A DNA stretch of 64,000 nucleotides from Pictodentalium vernedei (GCA_031216915.1 CM062294.1:166239455-166303454); one strand, 5' to 3'; counted from the stretch's first letter, positions 1 through 10,979 are shown. Notes: a model not told the origin generated them from the sequence alone. A program made the numbers and translations.

Positions 1-560
1 ATGAATATTAATGAATATCATGTTAAGTTTTGTGTAGTGATACTAAAAGCCCCAAATCTTGGCTAACTGTCTTGAAAATGCCATGGGTGCAAGTACAGTG
101 AACAAAGTTTGTTTTTTTCAAATTCCATTCAATCGTATACATACAAATTATTGACAGTGGCCAGCATATGTGCAGATATTGCATTTAAGTGAATTATGTG
201 GTCATTCTGGTAATTCAATATTTGTTTTATTTTTGTCAGAAGCAATGTGGTGCTATCTATTTTGAAACCGAATTTGCAGTTGTGTTTATTTGGTTGTCTC
301 ACTAGTACTACCAATCCTCATCGGTGATTGCAGTTAACTTCCCAGCTCCAGTTAATTTTACACTACACTCGGGTTGTGTGACGAACGCTAGTGCTTTCCT
401 CATGTTTGTATAGACACTTGATATACTTACTTTCTTTCATACTTATCTCTGCATGCAGGTGATCACCTGTCCCTGTTTTCCACCCACTATTCATTCCATT
501 TACTTTTCCATGTTTTTGTGACATTGTCACATTGCATATGTCGGTTGGTTAGGTCCAGTT
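1..560. other. No gene recognised
   Basis: AT-rich sequence with only short unsupported reading frames. I see no repeat, splice pattern or conserved motif that I can name. Confidence 0.5.
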
Positions 561-905
561 TGGGGGAGTTTACGTCCTGCTGTTGCAGAGTGAACACCGG
601 GATTCAACTCAAGAGTATTAAAGGTTAAATGGTAGGTGAAATGGGCAATTTACAAGTATAAGATTTTCTTTGGAATTTGCCCTCAGACGTGCGCAATGGG
701 ACTCATTGGAATTTTATTAATGTTTGACTTGTAATTTCCAATAAAACCTTTAATTTATATAATGTCTACTATCCCAGTGGTACCCATTTAGGCACTTAAT
801 AGTGCCCCCCACTCATCCAGGGATGCCGGAACACTCTACAGTAATGGGTGGAACGTTACAGCGGTGGCAGTGGCGCAGATTTCTGTTTCCCCTTGTTTTT
901 TTACA
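560..905 (+). other. Possible LTR end and primer-site region of an old Ty3/gypsy element
   Basis: An AATAAA-type signal lies near 741. The stretch ends in GGAACGTTACA followed by GCGGTGGCAGTGGCGCAG (about 861-878), which resembles the junction between a 5' LTR and a primer-binding site in animal Ty3/gypsy elements. Gypsy coding remains follow on the same strand at 4.2-4.5 and 9.7-10.8 kb. I found no matching 3' LTR near 10.9-11.5 kb, so this is inference only. Confidence 0.25.
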
Positions 906-1465
906 AGTTATTTAAACATTTTTGGAGATTTCTCCTCGGTTCTTATCCGACAGTTCGGAAATAGGAGACAGTAGCTCAGAAAAAGGAGCCTGACAGCAAC
1001 AATAAAAGAAGCACATAAACTCGTAAAAGGGAGCTTTAGGTAGACGACAGGCTGCTCAAGAAAAGAAGTAAAAAACTCGCAAAATCGAACAAGAGAACTC
1101 TGGTGACGTGAGCCGAACTGCTCGAAAATAAGAGCTTTCCACACTCGGAAAAACAAGTTCCTTAGCTCATAAAAAACAGCTGAACATCAAAAATTCGCAG
1201 AGCAAGAGACCAGCAAGATATCTCGCAAAATCGAGCAAGAGAACTCTGAAAACAAAGGCTCGCAAAAGAGAACTGAATACTTCCAGAGCCACATGATTCC
1301 AGATAGCTAGGAAATAGATCTGGATAAGAGCTTGTCAGCTCGGGAAAACGAACATGCAAGAATAGAAGGATAGAGAGTATGGAACTACAGAAAGAAGTGA
1401 CAGACACTATGTCGTGTGAGTTGATAAAATGAAGAGAGCAGTTAGACAATAGAAAGGACCAGAAC
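905..1465. other. Purine-rich tract with short GCTCGxAAAA-like repeats
   Basis: The + strand is strongly purine-rich and repeats loose units such as AGCTCGxAAAA and AAATCGAGCAAGAGAACTCTG (about 1083-1103 and 1230-1250). Reverse frames are open only because of this composition. It could be the untranslated leader of the decayed gypsy element. No coding function is claimed. Confidence 0.4.
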
Positions 1466-1567
1466 AGATTTCAGGAGACACACAGAAATGACAGGGAACA
1501 TGGTGTTGACCACCACGTTCATCATGGCATCGACAGTAACGTTGATATTCGACCTATAGAATGTCTA

Positions 1568-2147
1568 ATGCATCAAACTGATAGTGAAGAGCATGAGTTG
1601 GAGCATGAAGAATGTCAGAGTTGGAACTTACATCAGCAGAATAGAGAATCAAGTGTATTACGAAGGACACAGACTACTCCAAAGATGGAGCTTTCTAAAT
1701 GTCATGCCAGTGTTGATAACATGTATCTGCAGCACACAGAATTGTTTCCACCTCATGCACCATTGCGATGCAACAAAAAACTTAAGAGATGACAGCTACA
1801 GTGATATGGAGCAACTGAACACTGAAAGTGAATTGGCCAGGGATGATGTTGAATGGTCAGCAACCACTGATGGATGTTTAGAAAGCAACGATTCAGTGGT
1901 ATATATGAAACAGATTCTGGTGGACAAGAGTAATTCAACTTTGAGGCCACATGTCAATAACAGTAACAGAAGTGACGACCAGACAAAACTGAGTCTTGCG
2001 AAAGCTCATATTCCAAGGACTAGTCAAGAATTGTTTCAGCCTTGTATCATGTCAACTCGTAATGCAGTCGGGTTGATGAGAGAAGTTCTAAGTGAGAGGA
2101 ATGTGTATGTAAATACACCTAACCAATCTACAGAGATTGATAGATGA
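1568..2147 (+). pseudogene. Hydrophilic gag-like reading frame, frameshifted
   Basis: Two overlapping frames look protein-like. The first (1568-1792) is acidic and polar at its start. A shift near 1790 moves to a frame rich in Asp, Glu, Ser and Asn that runs to 2147. There is no zinc knuckle or other domain I can name. Its place downstream of a possible LTR/primer region and upstream of a gypsy integrase on the same strand suggests the N-terminal part of that element's gag. It could equally be an unrelated decayed gene. Confidence 0.3.
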
Positions 2148-2942
2148 CAAATGACTCTTGTGGGGCAGGTCGACAATGGCCTACTCAGAACACCTCAGCC
2201 CAGACATTATGACCCTATTGGATCGCACCACACCGATCGAAATTTCGTTAGTGCTACAAATGGTACTTTACAGGAACAGATGTAGTGTTCAACCGATGAT
2301 TGGAACCTGCCACCACAATCAGCTGACTGCTGGCAATCGGATCACAACGGCAACGGCTCCTGGAACATCGTTTTAACCGATTGTTGCCAAGCATTTTGTG
2401 ATAATTCATTAACTGCATTTTATTATCTTCAGCAATTATTCAATTGTTAATGTAAAATTATGTCAATGATATCATTCAATAAAGTTGAGAAAAAAACACA
2501 ATGTGTATTCTTAATCTCTCTAGACACCCCTTTACTGGATATACAAGTTACACGAAATGTAAATCATACAATTGAACGTACTTGCAGCAATCGCCAATTC
2601 ATACCAGAAAAGTGAAGGTTGCACTCCATTGACTCAGGTAGCAGTCAAACTGCCAGTCACGCACATGCCACATTTATTGCCCAAGTGTTCGCGACTGGTA
2701 ATTTTACTGCGACCACGGTCAACGAAGTTTAACACCATGAAAAATGATAAATTTAAAAGTAGTTCCTTCGTGCCATGACTTGTCTAGTAGTGCACAGTAT
2801 TACAATAGGAATAGGCAATCAGAATCGGCCGATTGCTATCTCAAATAACCGGTAATCAGACAGCGACCATTTTAGGTGATCGGTTGAACAATAAACAGAT
2901 GGTGCTCACTGAACCATATTTTCACACAACAGGTGCATACTT
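2148..2942. other. No gene recognised
   Basis: Short frames only. A protein-like stretch at about 2165-2390 may continue the gag-like remnant but is interrupted by stops. No repeat is identified. Confidence 0.4.
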
Positions 2943-2956
2943 TAGAGACTATAAAT

Positions 2957-3160
2957 TTATTTATTGGTGTTTAAGGTCACATATTTTTGCACAATGGTTA
3001 ATCATGACCACAATATGAGTATCAACTGAAGACCAGGGATGAGCGTTAATAAGCCATGTTGCCCATTTTAGAGAGGGTTTGCACCTCCCAAGCATTGGTG
3101 ACTGGGTCCTATTTTACCAGTAAAACCGAGTCTGCTTCACTTCCCGGGTTCCCGTGGGGA
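2957..3160 (-). mobile_element. Short SINE with an unusual head and a shared 3' tail
   Basis: A 204-bp insertion is flanked by an exact 14-bp target duplication, TAGAGACTATAAAT (2943-2956 and 3161-3174). Read on the - strand it ends in a 3' tail (about 3015-2957) containing ATGTGACCTTAAACACCAATAAATAAA-like sequence. The same tail ends the tRNA-headed SINE at 4830-5196 and the copy at 62.9-63.2 kb. Its 5' part (3160 to about 3020) does not resemble tRNA, 5S or the other SINE bodies. The duplication and A-rich end support LINE-mediated retrotransposition. Confidence 0.75.
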
Positions 3161-3174
3161 TAGAGACTATAAAT

Positions 3175-4181
3175 CAAGTTCAGGGAAAGAGTTGCAACAG
3201 AATACAGATAACACAAGCATGGAGTGTCAGCCCCCCTAGTCAGCTTAGCTGTTTTGGGAAATGTGAAGATTTATATATCTCGGGAGTCCAGCCAAGGGGA
3301 ATATCTACGAGGGCCGACTATGTGTGTTCTGCATAACACACCAGTGACCTGGGATTATTTAGACCAAGCTGATGGAGATTCAAGTCCCAGGAAATTTTGA
3401 TGCTGGTGATTGACAGAAGCAGGCTACAGATGAGTTAAAGGAGGTTCACAAACTGGAGAGATCCGAAAGCGCCAAGATAAAGCATCTCAAAAGCAACAGC
3501 CATATGAAGTCTGTTGACACATGTTAGACAAGCACCTCCACTCAGAGTAGGAGATGCCGCCCAAGGACAATTTAGTTCCACTCCAGGACTCACATCACAG
3601 GCAAAGGATATAGAGGTAAATCTGAATAAGCAGATTTGTCCCAGCCAATCAGAGTGTGGAAGCCTGAAAAAGGAACCACCACCGGTGATGGCACTCTCCT
3701 ATAAATTGTAAAAAGGCAAAGACATGCTAACAATTTTTGGTGGTCGAAAATAATTTAGCACTCTACCAGTTAACTATGCCTAACTACAATTTACAAACTG
3801 GTTGGAAAATTTGTACTGTATCAACGACAAACATCTCTCACCTCAAATGCACACCCATAGGAACAAATGACACACGGAAACTTTGTTTCAGGTGTACGGC
3901 ATGCCGTATAGCTGTGATTTTCAAATGGCAAGGCTTGCTTTTGTGACCAGGCAATGCAGGGTGACCACAATTATGATGTATCAACACTATTATGTGGGAC
4001 CTTTTAAGTCATATAAATGCAGTCATATAAATTGTTAACGCTTGTTTGCACATCGATGATTTCCGTTGGCACTCGGTTGTGTTCATTTATGTTTTTGCAG
4101 AAATCAAGTGGCAGTGTTTTTAACTGTCTTCTCTCCATCTTTACTGAATTTGCGTTGTAGACATTGCAATAATACCATCAG
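3175..4181. other. No clear gene; probable gypsy remnant
   Basis: Fragmented frames lie between the gag-like and integrase remnants on the + strand. A lysine/glutamate-rich stretch near 3435-3500 could be gag. No protease or reverse transcriptase motif can be recognised, so if this was a gypsy element that part has been lost. Confidence 0.35.
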
Positions 4182-4512
4182 ATGAAATTAATGGATATCC
4201 GGTTGAAATCTGGTTATGCCCAACAGTTAGCTGGTTACAAAAATGGGACAACCGTTTCAGCACTAATAGACATCACTGGACCAACCAGACCAGTAGTGTT
4301 GATAGACTATTCCACGAAATATGCAGAAGCATATCCAATGAAGGATATGGAGGCCAAAACGGTTGCAAACTTGGTGATGACAGAATTAATTACAAGACAT
4401 GGAGTTCGACAGCAAATCCACTCTGACCAGGGTTCCCAGTTTGAAAGAAACTTTGCTTAATGATGGCCATCACTGAAACAAGATCAATTGCGCATCATTC
4501 TGGTCCATCCAC
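4182..4512 (+). pseudogene. Ty3/gypsy integrase, N-terminal part of the catalytic core
   Basis: The translation contains the first catalytic Asp in DITGP (about 4268), the hallmark KYAEAYPMKD, and the second Asp in HSDQGSQFE (about 4420). These are typical of the rve/DDE core of Ty3/gypsy integrases. A few residues are missing after DITGP, a stop occurs at 4458, and the frame then shifts. The gene is cut at 4512 by the hAT-type insertion 4513-9656 and resumes at 9657. The third catalytic residue, the Glu of GLVEC, lies on the far side (about 9680). It cannot make a functional integrase. Confidence 0.85.
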
Positions 4513-4829
4513 CAGGGATCTGCCTGGCAGCTGATTTTAGGGAGAAGTGACTTCTCCCTTCAGAGACTTTAGGGAGAAGTCAAGGGTCAGGAGGAATAAG
4601 TCAGTGGACATGAGGGAGAAGTCAGAATAAAAACTAAAACGTATATGACATTGTGACCAAAAAAATGTACATAGAGGACACAATTATGGAGAAAAAAATA
4701 AATAAAAGTTATACAAACATACATACATGCACAAAATTGCGTCAGATGGTATATAACAAGAATGTTGGTTAAAATCCCCCATCCCTCCTACAAAAAAAAA
4801 TTGTGTCCTTCATGTTTTCTGAATCCCCT

Positions 4830-5196
4830 AACTGGGAGCATGGTGGCTCAGTGGTAGACTGTTGGACTTCTATGCTAGAGGTTCCAAGTTCGATTCCCAT
4901 CCGGGACGACCTGCGTTGTGTCCGTGGACAAGGCACTTTATCCCGGCTGCCTACATGGGGGCACGATGACGCTGTGTACTAAGGCATACTGCACATCAAT
5001 GGTGCACTTGTCTTCAACCGCTGTAACCTTGCTTGAGCGGAGCTTGAATAGAGTTAGAATGTTGAGGAGCTGACAGTTGCTCGTCGATGGTCAGTGGTTC
5101 TCCGGCTTCCTCCACCCGTAAAACTGTCATGGTCACGATGAACCATTGTGCATAAGTATGTGACCTTAAACACCAATAAATAAATAAATAATAATA
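4830..5196 (+). mobile_element. tRNA-headed SINE
   Basis: The head has a box A-like TGGCTCAGTGG (about 4844) and a box B-like GGTTCCAAGTTCGATTCC (about 4880), as in a tRNA-derived Pol III promoter. The body contains GGACAAGGCACTTTATCCC, similar to the conserved V/Meta-type SINE core, and the tail is CACCAATAAATAAATAAATAA. AATCCCCT at 4822-4829 and 5197-5204 is a plausible short target duplication. From about 4915 the body matches the 5S-headed SINEs at 11.0 and 63 kb. Confidence 0.8.
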
Positions 5197-5204
5197 AATC
5201 CCCT

Positions 5205-5794
5205 CTTTCCCTACCAGTGATGACTATGGTTACCATGCAGCTGATTTTGTATTTGCCTCAATGCTGTGGATTTGAAATTTAGCATTACCCATTGTGAGAG
5301 TGTTCTTCTCTATAAAAGAAGGTATATTCTTTTAAAAATATATTTGAAGTATTTAAAATAAATTTCAAGTTCACATAAGAAGCTGTGTCATTCATGGTTT
5401 CTGAATGCCCTAATTGAATTTCAAGCGTAGTTAAAAAAGTTTTTGATATCTTTTGTTAATTAAGCGTCATTAACAATTTGAGTTAATTTATTTCTAAGGT
5501 AAATGACAAAATATTTCAGTTGTCTCCCTTCCTTTCTGCGCTGGGTAATAATAATACTAATACACTGTTCAGAAAAATGACAATTTCTGTCGACCACCTT
5601 ACATTGACACGTGCGATTGGTGCTAAGAAGGCCTGCCATTCTTATGCATCCTAATATGTGTGATTCTATCGTAGCCTTATTACATTTAACTCTTAGAAGC
5701 CGGGAGTCAAGTTTTCTTGCCAGTGGTGTAATACGGCAGGTAATCTGGCAGTGAGAGTTCGGCTGTCTTTGGGCTGGTGGAGAATTAAACACTG
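5205..5794. other. hAT interior, no gene recognised
   Basis: Filler of the 4513-9656 element. The stretch 5382-5416 is a diverged duplicate of 4801-4834 (both contain TTTCTGAAT.CCCTAA.TG). No coding signal. Confidence 0.4.
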
Positions 5795-5862
5795 AGCATG
5801 TGCTTCTAGTCAAGTGTCGTCTGCCTGAATAGGCAGACGACACTTGCCTAGAAGCACCTGCT
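5795..5862. repeat. Near-perfect hairpin palindrome
   Basis: Two 32-base arms (5795-5826 and 5831-5862) match at 30 of 32 positions around a 4-base GAAT loop. The core TCTAGTCAAGT...CTGCCT recurs in the hairpin at 58046-58128. Confidence 0.85.
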
Positions 5863-5892
5863 TTACTGTAAGTTTTTTGCGGTATGTCATGT

Positions 5893-6963
5893 CAGGGACC
5901 AGCCTAGGGGGGAATTTTAGGGAGACTTCAAGTCTCCCTCCAGAAAAAATAGGGAGACTGCAGAGTCATGTAGGGAGACTTCATAGGCAAGTGGGGAAAA
6001 TTAAGAATATTCATGTACCGCCCCACCGCCCCTTCATATTTTCAATGCGTAATTATTGACTGAAAATCCCCCCACTGCTACCCTCTCCTTCATGACCCCT
6101 CCCCTCTTCCTCGTGTCAATCCCCCAGCACCCTCCTGTGGTTGCCTTTCACCAAAGTCTACTGAACTAATAATTTCCTAAGTCTGAAATTGTGAACAGGA
6201 CCAGATGTAAGAAGGTTGCTTGGTAGGTACTTTGTTAGTTAATAAACAAAATACATTCTGGGGTCGAGTATTTTGTAAAAGAAATGTCATTTCGCATCAT
6301 TTTTAAGGCATTCCGGTGTCATACCGTGTCATTTTGTGTTATTCCAGTGTTTAGGAGGACCCTTTTTCAAGACCGTCCACATGCACACTTGTGTCCTGTA
6401 CAAAGCTTTTCTTGTCATCACCAAAGCTTTTTTTTTCATGTGTTTCAATTCCATTCGTGTTTTTCTGGGAATAGACAGTCCAACCGTTAACAGTCATCAG
6501 CAAAACGAAATGAAAATACTGTGTTATAAAATACGTCCATTATGTATACATTTTCAGCATCCTAAGCGACGTAATCCTACTTTCAAACTGGGTTATTTTG
6601 TTGAGTCGCATAAGTCACCTATTTTCGTTTCGACAATTGAAGCTCCGACTGAAACACAACAAAACAGAAATAAAAACAAATCTGCCAAAAGCGACAATAG
6701 ATAACTGATTGTCGTGTGATTTCAAATAAATGGACGTTTATTTGACGAATTAAAATGCCCATTTATCACGCTCGAGCACATTCGATTTTTGAAAATAATC
6801 GTTTTCATGTAATTGTAAACCTTGCATCACTCAGTTCAGCCTTTCCTCATTTTTTGGCCAATTTTTAGAGGGCGACTTGTAATCGCCCCTACTATTTTTC
6901 TAGGCGACTTTGGGCTTAGAAGGGCGACATGATCGCCCTAGTCGCCCTCACGGCTGGTCCCTG
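5893..6963. mobile_element. hAT-type non-autonomous element (nested)
   Basis: Termini are CAGGGACCAGCC (left) and its exact reverse complement GGCTGGTCCCTG (right). An exact 8-bp target duplication, TGTCATGT, lies at 5885-5892 and 6964-6971. Subterminal repeats AGGGAGACT (left) and GGGCGAC (right) match the design of the surrounding 4513-9656 element, so the two belong to related families. The longest interior frame (6336-6704) shows no transposase motif. Confidence 0.92.
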
Positions 6964-7010
6964 TGTCATGTTCAATAAATTCATTCTGATTCCCCGGCTT
7001 CTAAGGTTAA

Positions 7011-8188
7011 GGACTATGCTACCTCAAATTTCAACCAAATTGCACAGTACCAAAACACACAATTAAAACATATCGGATGTTGATGTTTCATATCTGTTGG
7101 ATCATAGCTATTTGATTAACACATCGATGATAAATAAAGAGAACAAAAAGTAATTTATTTTGAAGTAAAAAAAATTACTTTTAATTATCAAATTTAAAAA
7201 AACAGCTACAGTTGAATATGTGGGAAATATCACAGAAATAGTTAAACCAAAATATGCAGAAAAACATCCATCTAGTGGCAATTACCAACTGAATAATTTT
7301 AAAACCCAAGAAAAGTATTTTAAAACTGGCACCGAAAATAGTAAATTACCTACATGTTGTTTTACAAAAGATACAGAAGAATATCCTTAATATCCTAAGA
7401 CACCTAACCAATACACATGTACAGAGTCATTGATATTGGTCAGTTTGGCCAAACAATGACAAACATGCATGATTACAGCAGAACTGATTACCACTTGATA
7501 CTCAGTAATGGAAAGGAGTTTTCCTTCCAAACATGAGACAATCCAATTATCCAACAGAGATTGAATGCTTTTTTAACCTTATACTCAGTACCACTCATGC
7601 AAAATTGGTTATTCTTCATTTTTTTGTTTTCAAAAGTTAACCGACTTAGAACTAACAAGTGAAGTTCATTTTAACAGTTACATTCATGACAAGTTTTTCT
7701 CGTTTCATATTGAATTTTTGTCTCTTCCCCTTCTACCTACATGTCTGAATTAAAATAAAATATTCTCAAAAAACTTTGCTTTTCAATCACAGCTGTACCA
7801 ATTTTTTTTAGCATTTTGGAGGTTCTGCTTTAGGCATTCGTTCAAAGTGAAACAAAACATGTAATTTGATCTTTTCATTTTTAAAATTATTTAGATATTT
7901 TTAAAAATTATTTGGTTGGTAATTGTCACTAGATGGATGTTCACTGAATATTTTGGTTGAACTATTTCAGAGATATTTCCCACGCATTCAGCTGTATCTG
8001 TTTTTTTTAAACTGGAGAATTAAAAGTCATTTTTTCACTTCAAAATCCAATTTTGGTCTTTTCATTGTTCATTGATGTGTTAATGAAATAGCCGTGATCC
8101 AACAGATATAAAACATCAACATCTGAAATGTTTCAATTGTGTGTTTTGGCACTGTGCTTTTTGGTTGAAATTTGGGGTAATATAGTCC
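7011..8188. mobile_element. TTAA-flanked foldback element A (piggyBac-like MITE)
   Basis: Bounded by TTAA at 7007-7010 and 8189-8192. Ends are GGACTATGCTACC and, reverse-complemented, GGACTATATTACC. Inverted repeats extend about 310 bp each (7011 to about 7330 and about 7870 to 8188), with an AT-rich centre and no transposase. TTAA target duplication is the piggyBac signature; assignment to that superfamily is inferred from it. Confidence 0.8.
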
Positions 8189-8192
8189 TTAA

Positions 8193-9090
8193 GGGGCTAT
8201 ATACATGTAAGCAATGGAATTTTGTTTATTTTGATGTTTCCACCTCTCATATTCCTTAAATTCAAATTAAATATACACAAATTATACATCAAAATGAAGA
8301 TTGAGATGTATAGAACATGAAACACATTATATGTAATCAACTCATAGAGCTGACAGCAGGCACCACTGGAAGTCTGTTACCATATTCGTACCAGAACTGA
8401 TAATAAAATAATATTTCATGAGAACAACTTGTGGCCAAATGTGCTTCACATATCCAAGAACAAAGCTAGGCATTCAAAATACTTTCAAATGCAGCGATAG
8501 GACTGCATTTGGGAAAAGGACAACACTGTCTGCATTTTTTTTATTGAAGACAGATTCCATTCTAAGAAATTTCACCAGGTGTCATGATACCTTGCATTGA
8601 ATATGGCAACTTTTCAGTCTATCTATAATGATAGTATGCTGTATTAAGGCGATCATTCTCATTATTTGATTTTAGACGGCCTTGTTTTTCGATGCTTTTC
8701 CCGTCCGATAACGTAGACCAAAAATCGAAAGTAAGAATATAAGTAAACAAAGCAGCCACTTTGCGAATTTACCCCCATGCAGCCCTGTTGCTGTGTTTTG
8801 AAGGATTTTGATGCCCAAGCTTTGTTCTTGGATATGTGAAGCACATTTTGCCACAAGTTGTTCTCGTGAAATATTATTCAATTATCAGATCTGGAACGAA
8901 TACGGTAGCAGACTTTCAGGAACCATTGGTGCCTGCTGTCAACTCTATGAGTAGATTTCATATGTGTTTTGTGTTCTATACATCTCAACCTTAATTTTGA
9001 TGTATAATTTGTGTATATTTAATTTGAATTTAAGGAATATCAGAGGTGGGAAATTCAAAATAAACAAAATTCCTTTACTTATATAGCCCC
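8193..9090. mobile_element. TTAA-flanked foldback element B (piggyBac-like MITE)
   Basis: It shares the TTAA at 8189-8192 with element A and ends at TTAA 9091-9094. Terminal sequence is GGGGCTATATA in both orientations. Inverted arms of about 320 bp (8193 to about 8515 and about 8765 to 9090) surround a ~250-bp centre. It encodes no recognisable transposase. Confidence 0.8.
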
Positions 9091-9094
9091 TTAA

Positions 9095-9255
9095 CCCCTT
9101 CCAACACAAGTTTTCAAAGAAAAACTTTCAATGCAAATTGCAGGGCGAATTTCAGTGCAACCAATTTTTCAATGGAAAAGAGTGTAACCATAAGCAATTT
9201 CGACATTTTTATGGATGAACTGTCTCCTACACATTTTTTTGTTTTGAAACAGGGG
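9095..9255. mobile_element. Short TTAA-flanked element C
   Basis: A 161-bp segment between TTAA 9091-9094 (shared with element B) and TTAA 9256-9259. Ends are CCCC...GGGG; inverted similarity beyond these is weak. The CCCC/GGGG ends and abutting TTAA suggest a small piggyBac-like MITE. Confidence 0.5.
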
Positions 9256-9259
9256 TTAA

Positions 9260-9656
9260 CTTCAATAAATTCTAATTAACATGGTGCGCGTCTTGTGTGA
9301 TTTGTTGTTTTTGCTGGTACTTTGTTTTTAAATAGCCATTTTGTGCTGGTTGCTATCAGTTAGAGCGTATTGTTCCAACGACTACGCCATTACAACTCTT
9401 TTCAAAAATATAAAATTGGGCTAGTTTAGGCTATTTTCAGAGCTGTATGACAGATTTTAACGGCAGCCGTGTTTACCTTGTTATGAATGCGGAAGCATTT
9501 TTGGGAGAAATAAAACATAAGAAAATGCATAAAACTGCCATGTCTCCCAAGGAAGTTTTGGAGGGCGACTTGAATTTCACCCCAATGTAAGCCAAGGCGA
9601 CTTGAGGAATGACAAGGCGACTTCTTCGTCCTAGTGGCCCACTCGGCTGACCCCTG
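9260..9656. other. Right arm of hAT 4513-9656
   Basis: Non-coding. From about 9560 it carries three GGCGACTT copies leading into the terminal inverted repeat. Confidence 0.6.
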
Positions 9657-9730
9657 CCATCCAGTCCAATGGTCTTGTAGAATGCATGAATTGGACCATA
9701 AAAACAATGCTCTCATCATATGTCAAAGAC
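9657..9730 (+). pseudogene. Ty3/gypsy integrase, segment with the third catalytic residue
   Basis: Continues the integrase broken at 4512. GLVECMN (from about 9671) matches the conserved NGLVERxN block, whose Glu is the third DDE residue. It then runs into a segment ending VKDW and is cut at 9730 by a second insertion flanked by ATGTCAAAGAC. Confidence 0.8.
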
Positions 9731-10144
9731 TGGAGCAGATGAAGAAGGACAGGGAGAACCACATGAAGGAAATGGACCGTCTACAACAACAGCTACTCGG
9801 AAAAATCAAAGAAGTGGCAGAGACACATACACAACAAAAGGCTCAGACTCCCTCTTCACCACACTTAACAACCACAGATTCGGCAAGAACCAGACCATAC
9901 AAGCCAAGCCAGTCATCATCAAGCAGTCCACCAACAACGCCAACTGCCATGGTCTCTCCATCTAAACCACCTCCTCTCAGAAAGAAACAAATACGACACA
10001 AGCGGCGCTGAGTACTCATAACTCCTCCTCCTCCTCTATCATGGCCAGACTAGACTTAATCACACAGCTAAAGAGGGTTGAAGGGGCTTGCCCCAGACCA
10101 ACCCTGTGTGCCTTTGGCGCGCGAAACCTTTTTATTTCTTTCCC
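9731..10144 (+). mobile_element. LINE fragment: ORF1 C-terminus and start of ORF2
   Basis: Flanked by an exact 11-bp duplication, ATGTCAAAGAC (9720-9730 and 10145-10155). It encodes a coiled, charged segment (MKKDRENHMKEMDRLQQQ), a Ser/Pro/Thr-rich linker, and a basic tail ending RKKQIRHKRR at 10011. A second frame then starts MARLDLITQLKRVEGA (about 10040-10090). The same layout, with LQLKRVE, occurs at 51.09-51.13 kb, so both are probably copies of one LINE family. No endonuclease or RT follows here. Confidence 0.6.
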
Positions 10145-10850
10145 ATGTCAAAGACAGTACTTGGGATGAAATGCTTCCCTATGTGATGAGTGATTATCGC
10201 TCAACCATACAGGAGTCAACAGGGTGTACACCCAATTACCTATTATTCTGCAGGAGGTCACCATACCTGTAGATATACAGTTCGGAAGGCCATGTGAGGA
10301 GGTCTATCAGGAGACTCGACAGTGGACAACAGACCTTCGAACTAGACTGACTGAGGTTCATAAAGTAGCTAGAGGTCATACTCAGACATCAATGAAGTGG
10401 CAGCGAAAGAATTATAAAGTTGCAAAGACAAAGTCTGACTTCCGAGAAGGGGTTTGGGTGTGGCTCTTCAGCCCTGTGAAGAAAAAAAGAAATTCCAAGT
10501 TTAGTGGACAGGTACAAATGGGGTAACAAAGCAAATTACTGATATCAATGTTGAAATTGGAGATGTCAAGACTGCCAGAAAACAGGTGGTCCACACGACA
10601 GGCTTTGACCATAAACCAACAGACCAACGTATCCAGTCACAGTGATGCAGATGATGAATCCAGTGTTTTTGATGCTGGTGAGGGATACAATGTACAGAGA
10701 AACTGAACCGTCAGAGAGACTGGATGACTCTGATGCAGATCCTCAAGCCCAAAGAGGTTTTCCTAAGACAAGATATGGACGTCAAACAAGATTATCAGCC
10801 CGCTTAAGCCAGCCTGTCATGTACAGCAGTAGCATGTGGGGTTGACATTT
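10145..10850 (+). pseudogene. Ty3/gypsy integrase C-terminal region and pol end
   Basis: Frames at 10138-10272 and 10224-10526 carry the conserved WDEMLPYVMSDYRST, STGCTPN and GRP blocks that follow the catalytic core in Ty3/gypsy integrases. VWLFSPVKKKRNSKFSG resembles the GPY/F module. The 10642-10845 frame ends in RYGRQTRLSARLSQPVMY, typical of the extreme pol C-terminus. Several stops and shifts separate the pieces, so it is dead. With 4182-4512 and 9657-9730 it forms one integrase gene interrupted twice. Confidence 0.85.
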
Positions 10851-10979
10851 TGTGGACATATTCCCATTTCACAAAGCAGTGTAGAAATATTTTGTATTTG
10901 TATGTCGCAGGTCCTGATGTAACCACATTACTAAGTCAATACTGAAGCTGTAAATACAAGAATAAATATTTTGGAATTC
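10851..10979 (+). other. Possible gypsy 3' flank
   Basis: Short AT-rich stretch after the pol end, with an AATAAA signal near 10963. It could be 3' LTR sequence, but no matching 5' copy was found. Confidence 0.25.

Larger units (their letters stand above)
4513..9656. mobile_element. hAT-type non-autonomous element, enlarged by nested insertions
   Basis: The left end reads CAGGGATCTGCC; the right end, reverse-complemented, reads CAGGGGTCAGCC. The flanks are CCATCCAC (4505-4512) and CCATCCAG (9657-9664), a 7/8 target duplication, and the insertion splits one integrase gene. Subterminal repeats of GGGAGAAGTC (left) and GGCGACTTG (right) are present. Removing the nested SINE, hAT and three TTAA elements leaves about 1.4 kb with no transposase, so it was probably mobilised in trans. 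Confidence 0.8.

Noticed and set aside
741..878. Firm call of a 5' LTR
   Set aside because: Primer-site-like sequence and a polyadenylation signal are present, but no matching 3' LTR was found, so it is left as a low-confidence region.
908..1449. Two - strand ORFs of 82 and 95 codons
   Set aside because: Produced by the purine-rich composition of the tract; no motif.
4841..4913. A tRNA gene
   Set aside because: A- and B-box-like sequences are present, but no clean cloverleaf was traced and it leads into a SINE body.
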